A stretch of DNA of 13,286 nt from an uncultured Gemmatimonadota bacterium (GTDB lineage: Bacteria > Gemmatimonadota > Gemmatimonadetes > Gemmatimonadales > GWC2-71-9): the NCBI GenBank assembly GCA_946887295.1, contig CAMPKP010000096.1, positions 1 through 13,286 of the forward strand, in the 5' to 3' direction. Positions 4,747 to 12,812 of this stretch are shown here, piece by piece (within the stretch, counting starts at the first letter, position 1; each line of letters starts with the position of its first letter). The translations under genes were made by a program, and so were the position numbers. The notes beneath the pieces were generated by a model. It was not told where the DNA came from, ran no database searches, and saw nothing but the letters and a program-made list of their open reading frames with translations.

Positions 4747-5850
4747 GTGTCGACGAGCTCCGCATCCGTGTCCACCGGCTATCCTGATCTCGACGCGCTC
4801 CTGCCGCGGCTCGAGGCGGTTCCCTCGCTCGGCCCCGCCGAGCTCGAGGCCGAGGAGATCGCGATCCTCGGCCGCAAGAGCGGCTCGCTCACGGCCGCGC
4901 TCAAGCGCGTCGCGGCGCTGCCGGTCGAGGAGCGCAAGCGGTTCGGCGCGGCGGTGAACCGGCTCAAGGCGGACTTCGAAGGCGCCTTCGCCGCCCGCCG
5001 CGCGGCGCTCGAAGCCGATCGGAAGCAGCGGGAGCAGGCGGGGATCGATCTCACCATGCCGGGCCGGGCGCGCTGGGTCGGCGCGGAGCACCCGGTGACG
5101 AAGGTCGTGAGCGAGATCGTGGACATCTTCCGCGGGATCGGCTTCACGGTCGCGCTGGGGCCCGAGGTCGAGACCGAGTGGTACAACTTCCTCGCGCTCA
5201 ACTTCCCGCCCGACCATCCGGCGATGGACATGCACGACACGCTCTATCTAGACGCGCCGCCTGCCGAGGGGGAGCCCGCCGGCCGGCTGCTGCTCCGGAC
5301 CCATACCTCGCCGGTGCAGATCCGGACGCTGCTCGAGTCGCCGCCACCGGTGCGGGTGGTGATTCCCGGGATGGTGTACCGCAACGACGCCTTCGACCCG
5401 TCGCACTCGCCGGCGTTCTCCCAGATCGAGGGGCTGGCGGTGGACGAGGGGATCTCCTTCGTGGATCTGAAGGCGACGCTGATCCACTTCGCCCACCGGT
5501 TCTTCGGACCGGCGACGAAGACGCGCTTCCGGCCCTCGTTCTTCCCCTTCACCGAGCCGTCGGCCGAGATGGACGTCGAGTGCCAGCTCTGCCACGGCGG
5601 CGGCTGCCCCGCGTGCAAGGGCACCGGCTGGATGGAGATCCTCGGCTGCGGGATGGTGCACCCGGCGGTGCTGGAGAACGTCGGCCTGGACGCCGAGCGG
5701 TACACCGGCTGGGCGTTCGGCATGGGACCCCACCGGATCGCGATGCTCCGGTACGGCATCCCGGACATCCGGCTGCTGCTCGAGGGGGACATGAGGTTCC
5801 TGGCGCGGGTCGCGGGGCACGGAGACGGTGCGGTGGCGGAGGGGGCATGA
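4747..5850 (+). CDS. pheS: Phenylalanyl-tRNA synthetase alpha subunit
   Basis: A 367-residue catalytic subunit of the (alpha-beta)2 enzyme that charges tRNA-Phe. The N-terminal coiled-coil arm that holds tRNA covers about residues 1-90 (ILGRKSGSLTAALK is typical). The class II core follows: GPEVETEWYNFLALNFPPDH with DMHDTLYL, RTHTSPVQIR (His186), FRPSFFPFTEPSAEMDV, GTGWMEILGCGMVHP and motif 3 around GMGPHRIAMLRYGIPDIR (residues 325-342). Cys279, Cys282, Cys287 and Cys290 form a CxxC-x4-CxxC cluster, also found in PheS of some other bacteria and possibly zinc-binding. The start is GTG 4747 with a weak TAGG 6-10 bases upstream; a second in-frame GTG at 4768 is the alternative and would remove seven residues of little consequence. 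The stop overlaps pheT (ATGA). No Phe-rich leader peptide precedes it. Confidence 0.96.
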   Translation: MSTSSASVSTGYPDLDALLPRLEAVPSLGPAELEAEEIAILGRKSGSLTAALKRVAALPVEERKRFGAAVNRLKADFEGAFAARRAALEADRKQREQAGIDLTMPGRARWVGAEHPVTKVVSEIVDIFRGIGFTVALGPEVETEWYNFLALNFPPDHPAMDMHDTLYLDAPPAEGEPAGRLLLRTHTSPVQIRTLLESPPPVRVVIPGMVYRNDAFDPSHSPAFSQIEGLAVDEGISFVDLKATLIHFAHRFFGPATKTRFRPSFFPFTEPSAEMDVECQLCHGGGCPACKGTGWMEILGCGMVHPAVLENVGLDAERYTGWAFGMGPHRIAMLRYGIPDIRLLLEGDMRFLARVAGHGDGAVAEGA

Positions 5851-8255
5851 ACATCTCCCTCCGCTGGCTCGAGGCCTTTCTGCGCCGCCCGCTCGACCCC
5901 AGAGACGTCGCCGACCGGCTCACCATGCTCGGCGCCCCCGTGGACGCGATCGAGCCGCTGCACGCCGACCTGGGCGACCTCGTCGTCGGCCTGGTGGAGG
6001 AGGTGCGCCAGCACCCCAACGCCGACCGGCTCCGCGTCTGCCTGGTGAACGACGGCACGCCGGAGCGGCGGAGCGTCGTGTGCGGGGCGCCGAACGTAGC
6101 GGCCGGCAGGAAGTATCCGTTCGCCCGGATCGGCACCACGGTGCCTCACGGCAAGGGCGGCGAGCCGATGAGGATCGAGCGCGCCAAGCTGCGGGGCGAG
6201 GTCTCCGCGGGGATGCTCTGCTCCGCCCGCGAGCTCGGGCTCGGCCAGGAGCACGACGGGATCCTCGAGCTCGACACCGATGCCGCGCCCGGCACGCCGC
6301 TGCTGGAGGCCGTGCCGCTCTCCGACCACCGGCTGGTGGTGGACGTCACGCCCAACCGGCCCGACCTCCTCGGCCACAAGGGCGTGGCCCGTGAGCTGGC
6401 GGCGTCCTACCGGACCCCCTTCCGGCTCCCCTCCATCCCGGGCGCCGAGTCGCTCGATGTTCCGCCGGCCCGCCGGGCAGCCACCGGCGGGAAAGTCGGC
6501 GCCGTCGCCATCAGCATCGAGGATGCGAAGTCCTGCCCCCGCTTCCACGCCGCGCTGATCCGCGGTGTCCGGGTGACGGCCTCACCTCCCTGGCTTCGCC
6601 GGCGGCTGGAGTCGGTCGGGGTGCGCTCGATCAACAACGTGGTGGACGCCACCAACTACGTGATGCTCGAGCTCAACCAGCCCATGCATGCCTACGATGC
6701 GGCGACCCTTCGGGGCTCCGCCCTGATCGTGCGGCGGGGCCGCGCGGGCGAGCGGCTCGTCACCCTCGACGACGAAGAGCGCAAGGTGGACGAGGAGACC
6801 GTGGTGATCGCCGATGCCGAAGGGGTCATCGGCCTCGCCGGGGTCATGGGCGGCGCCTCCACCGAGGTCGGCTCCGAGACCCGCGACGTCCTCCTCGAGG
6901 CCGCCTACTGGGATCCACCGCGCATCCGCCGCACCCGTCGGACGCTCGGCATGAGCACGGAGGCGAGCTATCGCTTCGAGCGCACCATCGACCTGTGGGG
7001 CGGCGGCGACGCGATGCGCCGCTGCATCGAGATCGTCCTCGCGACCGGCGGCGGCGAGCTGGCCGACGCTCCGCTCGACCTCTGGCCCGAGCCGACCCAC
7101 CCGCCGCGCATCTTCCTCCGGCCCGCCCGGGTCGCCCAGGTGCTCGGCGTGGAGCTGCCCTGGAGCGACATCGAGCAGTATCTGGTCGCCATCGGCGCGA
7201 CCGTCGTCTCGAAGCCTGCCGACGGCCGGATCGCCGTGGACGTTCCTGGCTGGCGGCCGGACCTGGTGCGGGAGATCGATCTCGTCGAGGAAGTCGCCCG
7301 GCTGCACGGGTACGACGCCTTCCCCTCCGACCTCCGCCCCTTCCGCATGGGCGCGCTGCCGGATGCGGCCGAGGCGGCCGTGGTGGAGGCGGTGCGGCGG
7401 GGCCTGGTGGAGCAGGGCTTGTACGAAGTGTCGCGGCTGCCGCTCGGCCCGGCCGACGGCGGCGGCGGCGTAAGGCTGGTCAACCCGCTCTCGGCCGAGG
7501 ATGCGTGGCTGCGCCGGCGGCTGCTGCCCGGGCTCGCCCGGCTGGTGGAAGGCAACTGGTCCAACCACGTGGAGGACGTGCGGCTCTTCGAGATCGGGAC
7601 GACGTTCGCGGCCGGCGCGCCGGGAGAGCGCCCCCTGGAGGAGCGCCGTGTGGCGGCCGTGCTCACCGGGAGGCGCGAGCCGCGCCACTGGACCGGCACC
7701 GGCGAGGGGCGCTTCGATCTGTGGGATCTGAAGGGCCGGTTCGAGGCCGCGGTCGCCCTGGCGATTCCAGGGGGGGTGGTGCAAGTTGATCGGAACGCGT
7801 GGGTTGCCCGGAATGCCGAAGGCCGGATCGTCGGCGAAGCGGGTCCGCTTGCCGCCGACGCGCCGCCTTGGGCCGCTCCGCTGTTCGGCTTCGAGCTGGT
7901 GCTCGATTCTTCGCCCCGCCGGCCGCCCCAGTTCACGCCGCTGCCAGCGACCCCCGCGTCCGAGCGGGTGCTCGCGCTGCTGCTGCCCGAGGGGGTGACG
8001 GCGGGGCAGGTCGAGGGCGTGCTTCGGCGGGCCGGCGGCGCGCTGCTCGAGCGGGTGGAGGTCGAGAGCGACTATCGGGGGGCCGAGCTGCCGGCGGGGG
8101 TGCGGAGCGTGGCGTTCCGGCTCACCTTCCGGGCCCCCGACCGCACGCTGCGCGACACCGAGGTGGACCAGACGGAGGCGCGGCTCCTGGCCGCGCTCGC
8201 GGAAGAGCTCGACGTGCGCCGGCGCGACGCCGGCCAGGCCCGCGGGGGAGAGTGA
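5847..8255 (+). CDS. pheT: Phenylalanyl-tRNA synthetase beta subunit
   Basis: An 802-residue beta subunit, normal length. Domains in order: MNISLRWLEAFL start; an OB-fold tRNA-binding domain (about 40-150, with HPNADRLRVC at 56-65 and VVCGAPN); the VDVTPNRPDLLGHKGVAREL strand; the B3/B4 editing domain (about 220-390, with SVGVRSINNVVDATNYVMLE and the GLAGVMGG segment) that hydrolyses mischarged Tyr-tRNA-Phe; B5 (about 410-480, with VPGWRPDLVREIDLVEEVAR); the catalytic-like domain (LVNPLSAEDAWLRRRLLPGL, VRLFEIG); and the C-terminal ferredoxin-fold anticodon-binding domain (about 694-790, ending TLRDTEVDQ). It overlaps pheS by 4 bases, so the two subunits are made together. The next gene starts one base after its stop. 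Confidence 0.96.
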   Translation: MNISLRWLEAFLRRPLDPRDVADRLTMLGAPVDAIEPLHADLGDLVVGLVEEVRQHPNADRLRVCLVNDGTPERRSVVCGAPNVAAGRKYPFARIGTTVPHGKGGEPMRIERAKLRGEVSAGMLCSARELGLGQEHDGILELDTDAAPGTPLLEAVPLSDHRLVVDVTPNRPDLLGHKGVARELAASYRTPFRLPSIPGAESLDVPPARRAATGGKVGAVAISIEDAKSCPRFHAALIRGVRVTASPPWLRRRLESVGVRSINNVVDATNYVMLELNQPMHAYDAATLRGSALIVRRGRAGERLVTLDDEERKVDEETVVIADAEGVIGLAGVMGGASTEVGSETRDVLLEAAYWDPPRIRRTRRTLGMSTEASYRFERTIDLWGGGDAMRRCIEIVLATGGGELADAPLDLWPEPTHPPRIFLRPARVAQVLGVELPWSDIEQYLVAIGATVVSKPADGRIAVDVPGWRPDLVREIDLVEEVARLHGYDAFPSDLRPFRMGALPDAAEAAVVEAVRRGLVEQGLYEVSRLPLGPADGGGGVRLVNPLSAEDAWLRRRLLPGLARLVEGNWSNHVEDVRLFEIGTTFAAGAPGERPLEERRVAAVLTGRREPRHWTGTGEGRFDLWDLKGRFEAAVALAIPGGVVQVDRNAWVARNAEGRIVGEAGPLAADAPPWAAPLFGFELVLDSSPRRPPQFTPLPATPASERVLALLLPEGVTAGQVEGVLRRAGGALLERVEVESDYRGAELPAGVRSVAFRLTFRAPDRTLRDTEVDQTEARLLAALAEELDVRRRDAGQARGGE

Positions 8256-8256
8256 C

Positions 8257-8568
8257 GTGGCGTATACCTACGATCGTCCCGACCTGAAGGCGCTGAACGA
8301 TCTCGAGCATCTGCTCAAGCACCTCACGGAGGAGCTGGGCGGGTGGCGGCGCCGCACGCTGGTGGCCGAGGCCGAGCTGGCCGAGGCACAGGCGCATGGC
8401 GGCAAGGTGGCGGGTCCGGAGCTCAAGGAGGCCCGCAAGCGGGTGATCGAGCTGGAGACCGAGAACCAGGCGCTGCGGCATCGCATCGAGGCGGCTCGCG
8501 AGCGGCTCAAGGCCCTCGCCGCGCGGCTCTCGTTTCTGGAACAGCACGGGGGAGGGAACGCGGCGTGA
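8257..8568 (+). CDS. Small coiled-coil protein, possibly ZapB-like
   Basis: A 103-residue soluble protein with no signal peptide or membrane segment. Residues about 20-35 and 41-96 have coiled-coil character, rich in Glu, Arg, Ala and Leu with heptad-like leucines (ELKEARKRVIELETENQALR, then RIEAARERLKALAARLSFLE). A Gly-containing break at 50-56 separates the helices. There are no catalytic motifs. Its gene sits between pheT and zapA and overlaps zapA by 4 bases (GTGA), a place where other bacteria carry ZapB-type division proteins. ZapB bridges ZapA-FtsZ to the chromosome, so a similar role is plausible but rests on size, coiled coil and position. GTG 8257 is preceded by GGGGGAG (8244-8250) with 6-base spacing, which supports this start. 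Confidence 0.75.
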   Translation: MAYTYDRPDLKALNDLEHLLKHLTEELGGWRRRTLVAEAELAEAQAHGGKVAGPELKEARKRVIELETENQALRHRIEAARERLKALAARLSFLEQHGGGNAA

Positions 8569-8879
8569 GCACCGTGGCCAAGAATGCCGTCCGCGTCACC
8601 ATCGGGGGCGAGGAGTACACCGTGCGCTCCGAGCTGCCGCCGGAGTACACCCGCGAGGTCGCCGCCTACTTCGACGCCGCCCTCAAGCGGGTGCGCGACT
8701 CGCTCCCATCGGTGGAGAGTCACAAGATCGCGATCCTGGCGGGACTCGCGATCACCGACGAGTTGTTCCAGGCCCGGCGGGGCGATCGCGACATCGCCGC
8801 CCGCGTCACCGCCCTGGCCGACGAGCTGGCCCGCCTTCTCCCTCCGGCCAAGCGCGGCAAGCGCGCGGCCGCGTCGTAG
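8565..8879 (+). CDS. zapA: Cell division protein ZapA
   Basis: A 104-residue ZapA, a cytoplasmic protein that binds FtsZ and cross-links its filaments at the division ring. The N-terminal beta domain VRVTIGGEEYTVRSELPPEY (residues 9-28), the helix with YFDAALKRVRDS and the long helix SHKIAILAGLAITDELFQ are the family hallmarks. The C-terminus ends in a basic KRGKRAAAS tail. GTG 8565 is chosen: it overlaps the upstream stop as GTGA and has GGAGGG at about 8550-8556. The next in-frame GTG (8574) would remove three residues. The open frame further upstream is a shadow of the coiled-coil gene. Only 16 bases separate it from rny, so the 6S RNA gene that neighbours zapA in some bacteria is not here. 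Confidence 0.85.
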   Translation: MSTVAKNAVRVTIGGEEYTVRSELPPEYTREVAAYFDAALKRVRDSLPSVESHKIAILAGLAITDELFQARRGDRDIAARVTALADELARLLPPAKRGKRAAAS

Positions 8880-8895
8880 GGAGCCCATCCCCCCG

Positions 8896-10509
8896 ATGTC
8901 CCAGTCGCTCCTCCTCCCCACGCTCGCGGGGGTGGCCGCCGGTCTGGCCGTCGTCCTCGTCTTTCTCCTCCTGCACCGGCGGAGCCAGCAGCGCGCGGCC
9001 GGCGGGGTGCTGTCGACGGCGCAGCGCGAGGCGGCCAGGCTTCGGGCAGACACGGCGCGCGAGGCCGAGCGGCTGCGCGCCGACACGGTGCGCGAGGCCG
9101 AGGCGGCCAAGGCGGAGACCGTGCTGGCCGCGAAGATGGAGACGCTGAAGCTGCGCGAGGATCTCGACCGGGAGCTGCAGCGCAAGCGGGAGGAGTGGGA
9201 GCGGGTGGAGCGGCGGGCCGAGGAGCGCTCGCGGGGCCAGGACCGCAAGGTCGAGGAGATGAACGCGCGCGAGCGGAGCCTCGACAAGCGCGAGGAGACG
9301 CTGGCGCAGAAGGAGCTGGCGCTCCGGGCGCGGGAGGGCGAGGCCGACAAGCTGGCCCAGGAGCAGCGGGCCAGGCTGGAGCGGATCGCCGGGCTCACCG
9401 CCGAGGACGCACGCCGGGAGATTCTCCAGCGGGTGGAAGACGAGGCCCGGGGCCAGGCCGCCGCCCTGGCGCGCGACATCAAGGAGCAGGCGAGGAAGGG
9501 CGCCGACCGCGAGGCCCGCCGCATCATCGCCATCGCGACCCAGCGCCTCGCGGCGGAGCACACGGCGGAGTCCACCGTCGCCGCGGTGCCGCTGCCGAAC
9601 GACGAGATGAAGGGCCGCATCATCGGCCGCGAGGGGCGCAACATCCGGGCCTTCGAGACCGCGACGGGCGTGGACGTCATCATCGACGACACGCCGGACA
9701 CCGTGATCGTCTCCTGCTTCGATCCGATCCGCAGGGAGGTGGCCCGCCGCGCGCTCGAGGCGCTGATCCAGGACGGCCGCATTCATCCGGGCCGGATCGA
9801 GGAGATCGTCGTCAAGATGCAGAAGGAGCTGGAGGCTCAGCTGGTGGAGCTGGGCGAGCAGGCCGCCTACGACACCGGCATCCACGGCCTCCATCCCGAG
9901 CTGGTGAGGCTGATCGGCCGGATGCGCTATCGCACCTCCTATGGCCAGAACATCTACGACCACTCCAAGGAAGTCGCCTGGCTCGCCGGGATGATGGCGG
10001 CCGAGCTGCACCTCGACGCGCAGCTCGCGAAGCGGGGCGGCCTGCTGCACGACGTGGGGAAGGTGCTCACCCACGACAACGAGGGGACCCACGTCGAGCT
10101 GGGGGTCGAGGTGGCGCGCCGCTACGGCGAGAGCGCGGCCGTCATCAACTGCATTCAGGCCCACCATGACGACGTTCCCCACGAGTCCGCCGAATCGGTG
10201 CTGGTGCAGGCCGCGGACGCCATCAGCGGCTCGCGCCCCGGCGCGCGACGCGAGGCGTTCGAGACCTACGTGAAGCGCCTGACCCGGCTCGAGGAGATCG
10301 CCAACGGGTTCCCCGGCGTGGAGAAGTGCAACGTGATTCAGGCCGGCCGCGAGGTGCGGGTGGTGGTGACGCCCGACCGGATCGACGACGGCGCCGCGAC
10401 GCAGCTCTCGGAGACGATCGCGCGCAAGATCGAGAACGAGCTGCAGTACCCGGGGCAGATCAAGGTGGTCGTGATCAGGGAGACGAGATCGGTGGACTAC
10501 GCCCGATGA
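8896..10509 (+). CDS. rny: Ribonuclease Y
   Basis: A 537-residue membrane-anchored endoribonuclease that starts mRNA decay. It has a single N-terminal transmembrane helix (about 5-26, [20 protein letters not shown]), then a long charged coiled coil to about residue 215, then a KH RNA-binding domain (about 228-300, with [15 protein letters not shown] at 240-254), then an HD domain. HD residues visible: His356 (YDHSKEVAW), His385-Asp386 (GLLHDVGK), His399, His423-His424 and Asp441 ([15 protein letters not shown]). All features and the length match the family. The coiled coil starts with two nearly identical 11-residue repeats (48-58, 59-69). ATG 8896 begins just before the anchor; AGGGAG is 12 bases upstream, a little far. 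Its stop overlaps folD (ATGA). Confidence 0.96.
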   Translation: MSQSLLLPTLAGVAAGLAVVLVFLLLHRRSQQRAAGGVLSTAQREAARLRADTAREAERLRADTVREAEAAKAETVLAAKMETLKLREDLDRELQRKREEWERVERRAEERSRGQDRKVEEMNARERSLDKREETLAQKELALRAREGEADKLAQEQRARLERIAGLTAEDARREILQRVEDEARGQAAALARDIKEQARKGADREARRIIAIATQRLAAEHTAESTVAAVPLPNDEMKGRIIGREGRNIRAFETATGVDVIIDDTPDTVIVSCFDPIRREVARRALEALIQDGRIHPGRIEEIVVKMQKELEAQLVELGEQAAYDTGIHGLHPELVRLIGRMRYRTSYGQNIYDHSKEVAWLAGMMAAELHLDAQLAKRGGLLHDVGKVLTHDNEGTHVELGVEVARRYGESAAVINCIQAHHDDVPHESAESVLVQAADAISGSRPGARREAFETYVKRLTRLEEIANGFPGVEKCNVIQAGREVRVVVTPDRIDDGAATQLSETIARKIENELQYPGQIKVVVIRETRSVDYAR

Positions 10510-11396
10510 GCGCGCGGATTCTGGACGGGGTGGCGCTGAGCAAGGTGATCCGCGCGGAGGTCGCGGCCGAGGTGGCCCGGCTCGCGGGGGACGGACGGAA
10601 GCCGGGGCTCGCGGCCGTGCTGGTAGGGGAGGACCCCGCCAGCTCGGTGTACGTGCGCTCGAAGGGGAAGGCCACCGAAGAGGCGGGGATGTACTCGGAG
10701 ACGATCCGCCAGCCGGCGACGATCACGGAGAGCGAGCTGCTGGCGATCGTGGACCGTCTCAACGCCGATCCCCGGATCCACGGGATCCTGGTGCAGCTCC
10801 CCCTGCCGAAGCACATCGACAGCGAGAAGGTGCTGTTCCGGATCGATCCGGCGAAGGACGTGGACGGATTTCATCCGGTCAACGTCGGCAGGCTGGTGAC
10901 GGGCGCCCGGTCCGCCTTCCGCCCGGCCACCCCCTACGGCGTGCAGCAGATGCTGATCCGCTCCGGGATCGAGACCAAGGGCGCCCATGCGGTGATCGTG
11001 GGGCGCTCCAACATCGTCGGCAAGCCGATGGCCAACCTGCTGATCCAGCAGGGCCCCGGCGGCGACGCGACGGTGACCGTCTGCCACTCGCGCACCAGGG
11101 ATCTGCCGGCTGTCACACGGACGGCCGACATTCTCATCGCGGCGATCGGGAAGCCGGAGTTCGTGACCGCCGACATGGTCCGGGAAGGAGCGGCGGTCAT
11201 CGACGTCGGCATCAACCGGGTGGAGGACGCGTCGCAGCCGAAGGGCTACCGGCTCGTGGGCGACGTGGCCTTCGGGCCGGTGGCTGCGAAGGCCAGCTGG
11301 ATCACCCCGGTGCCGGGCGGGGTCGGGCCGATGACGATCGCCATGCTGCTGCAGAACACGCTGCAGGCGTGGCGGCAGATCGAGTCTCGTCACTAG
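10506..11396 (+). CDS. folD: Bifunctional methylenetetrahydrofolate dehydrogenase/cyclohydrolase FolD
   Basis: A 296-residue cytosolic enzyme that oxidises 5,10-methylene-THF with NADP and hydrolyses the methenyl product to 10-formyl-THF for purine and formyl-Met-tRNA synthesis. Motifs: [17 protein letters not shown] with Tyr49 and catalytic Lys53, [28 protein letters not shown], the Rossmann segment [17 protein letters not shown] (Gly166 at its start), [14 protein letters not shown], and [20 protein letters not shown] (266-285). Length is normal. ATG 10506 overlaps the rny stop by 4 bases. The folD-xseA-xseB-ispA order that follows is also found in Bacillus, which supports the annotation. 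No regulator site is visible. Confidence 0.96.
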   Translation: MSARILDGVALSKVIRAEVAAEVARLAGDGRKPGLAAVLVGEDPASSVYVRSKGKATEEAGMYSETIRQPATITESELLAIVDRLNADPRIHGILVQLPLPKHIDSEKVLFRIDPAKDVDGFHPVNVGRLVTGARSAFRPATPYGVQQMLIRSGIETKGAHAVIVGRSNIVGKPMANLLIQQGPGGDATVTVCHSRTRDLPAVTRTADILIAAIGKPEFVTADMVREGAAVIDVGINRVEDASQPKGYRLVGDVAFGPVAAKASWITPVPGGVGPMTIAMLLQNTLQAWRQIESRH

Positions 11397-11445
11397 GCGC
11401 GCCCCGGGTCCGCCCTTCATCACATCTCCGTGCCGCAGGTCGACG

Positions 11446-12603
11446 ATGACCCTCTCGTTCCAGCTCAGCAGCATCGCCCCCACCGACGAGGTATGGTCCG
11501 TGACCCGGCTCGCCTCGGCCGTCAAGCGCCTGGTCGAGGGCGAGATGATGCCCGTCTGGATCCGGGGCGAGGTGGTGGGTTGCAAGGCGTGGTCCAGCGG
11601 GCACTGGTATTTCGGCTTGCGGGACCGCCAGAGCCAGGTGCGCTGCTGCATGTGGAGCCGGTACAACCAGACGGCGGGCGACCCACCCAAGGACGGGACC
11701 GAGGTCTTCGTCCTCGCCAAGCCGGGCATCTACGAGGCCAAGGGCGAGTTCCAGCTCAACGTCACCCGCATGCTTCCCACCTCGGCCATCGGCGCGGCGC
11801 AGCGGGAGCTGGAGCGGGTGAAGGAATTGCTCCAGCGCGACGGGCTCTTCGACCAGGCCCGCAAGCGGCCCATCCCGGCGCTCGCGTGCGCCCTGGCGGT
11901 CGTGACCAGCGCCGACGGGGCCGCCCTCCGGGACGTGATCACCGTGGTGGGCAAGCGCTGGCCCTGCTGCCGCCTCGTGGTGGTGAACGCGCGGGTGCAG
12001 GGCGACGGCGCCGTCCCCGCGCTGGTGCGGGCGCTGCGGCTGGTGAACCGCCTTCCCGGGATCGAGATCTGCATCGTGGGTCGCGGGGGCGGCGGGCGGG
12101 AGGACCTCGCCGCGTTCAACAGCGAGGCCGTCTGCCGCGCCCTCGCCGAGGTCCGGGTTCCCACCATCTCGGCCGTCGGGCACGAGACCGACATCTCGCT
12201 CACCGACCTGGTCGCCGACCTCCGGGCGGCGACGCCGTCCGCCGCCGCCGAGATGGCCGTGGCCGACCTTCGCGAGGTCTCCCGCCAGCTCGACGATCTC
12301 GCGGCGAGGCTGGCCGGCGGTCTCGGAAGCCGGACTCGCCTGGCCGACGAGCGGCTGGCTCGCACCGCCGACCGGCTGCACGGCGCCATGGAGTCGGTGC
12401 TCCGGAGGGAGCGGCACCGCGCCGAGCGGCTCGGAGCCCAGCTCGACGCGCTGAGCCCGCTCCGGATCCTCGACCGCGGGTACGCGGTGCCGGTGGGGCC
12501 CGACGGTCACGTTCTCAAGCGCCGGGCCGAGTTCGCCCCGGGCACGCCCTTTCGCCTGCGGGTGGCCGACGGCGACGTCGCCGCCCGCGTGGAGCCGTCA
12601 TGA
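11446..12603 (+). CDS. xseA: Exonuclease VII large subunit
   Basis: A 385-residue catalytic subunit of exonuclease VII, which degrades single-stranded DNA from both ends. An N-terminal OB-fold (about 15-110, with VWIRGEVVGCKAWSSGHWYF and DGTEVFVLAKPGIYEAKGEF) precedes the catalytic region with VVTSADGAALRDVI, EICIVGRGGGGREDLAAFN (GRGGGG at 212-217) and ISAVGHETDISLTDLVAD (His246). The C-terminal helices and a small beta tail follow (LRILDRGYAVPVGPDG). It is shorter than the E. coli protein (456) mainly in the helical C-terminal part, which varies in the family. ATG 11446 has only AGG 6 bases upstream. A 49-base gap separates it from folD, the largest gap in the pheS-ispA block; I see no clear promoter or terminator in it. 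The stop overlaps xseB. Confidence 0.95.
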   Translation: MTLSFQLSSIAPTDEVWSVTRLASAVKRLVEGEMMPVWIRGEVVGCKAWSSGHWYFGLRDRQSQVRCCMWSRYNQTAGDPPKDGTEVFVLAKPGIYEAKGEFQLNVTRMLPTSAIGAAQRELERVKELLQRDGLFDQARKRPIPALACALAVVTSADGAALRDVITVVGKRWPCCRLVVVNARVQGDGAVPALVRALRLVNRLPGIEICIVGRGGGGREDLAAFNSEAVCRALAEVRVPTISAVGHETDISLTDLVADLRAATPSAAAEMAVADLREVSRQLDDLAARLAGGLGSRTRLADERLARTADRLHGAMESVLRRERHRAERLGAQLDALSPLRILDRGYAVPVGPDGHVLKRRAEFAPGTPFRLRVADGDVAARVEPS

Positions 12604-12812
12604 GCATCGCCAAGGATCTGAACCGGCTGGAGGAGATCGTCCGCAGGCTCGAGGCCGAGGACGTCGAGCTCGACGCGGCGCTCGCGCTGTTCGAGGAGGG
12701 CGTCTCCCGGCTCCGCGCGGCGCGCGAGCGCCTCGCCGCCGCGGAGGTCAAGGTCCAGACCGTGCTGGAGGAAGCCGACGGCGAGCTCCGCATGTCGGAC
12801 CTCGATGGCTGA
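12600..12812 (+). CDS. xseB: Exonuclease VII small subunit
   Basis: A 70-residue helical protein that binds several-fold to the C-terminal part of XseA in exonuclease VII. The sequence LNRLEEIVRRLEAEDVELD (7-25), ALALFEEGVSRLRAARERLA and the helix VKVQTVLEEADGEL match the XseB family in content and length. ATG 12600 overlaps the xseA stop (ATGA), giving coupled synthesis of the two subunits. The last eight bases overlap the start of the isoprenoid synthase gene. No unusual features. Confidence 0.93.
   Translation: MSIAKDLNRLEEIVRRLEAEDVELDAALALFEEGVSRLRAARERLAAAEVKVQTVLEEADGELRMSDLDG

Noticed and set aside
8880..8895. 6S RNA (ssrS) next to zapA
   Set aside because: Some bacteria carry it between zapA and the next gene, but only 16 bases separate zapA and rny here.
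11397..11445. Promoter or terminator in the folD-xseA gap
   Set aside because: No hairpin with a T-run and no -35/-10 pair at sensible spacing could be found in the 49 bases.
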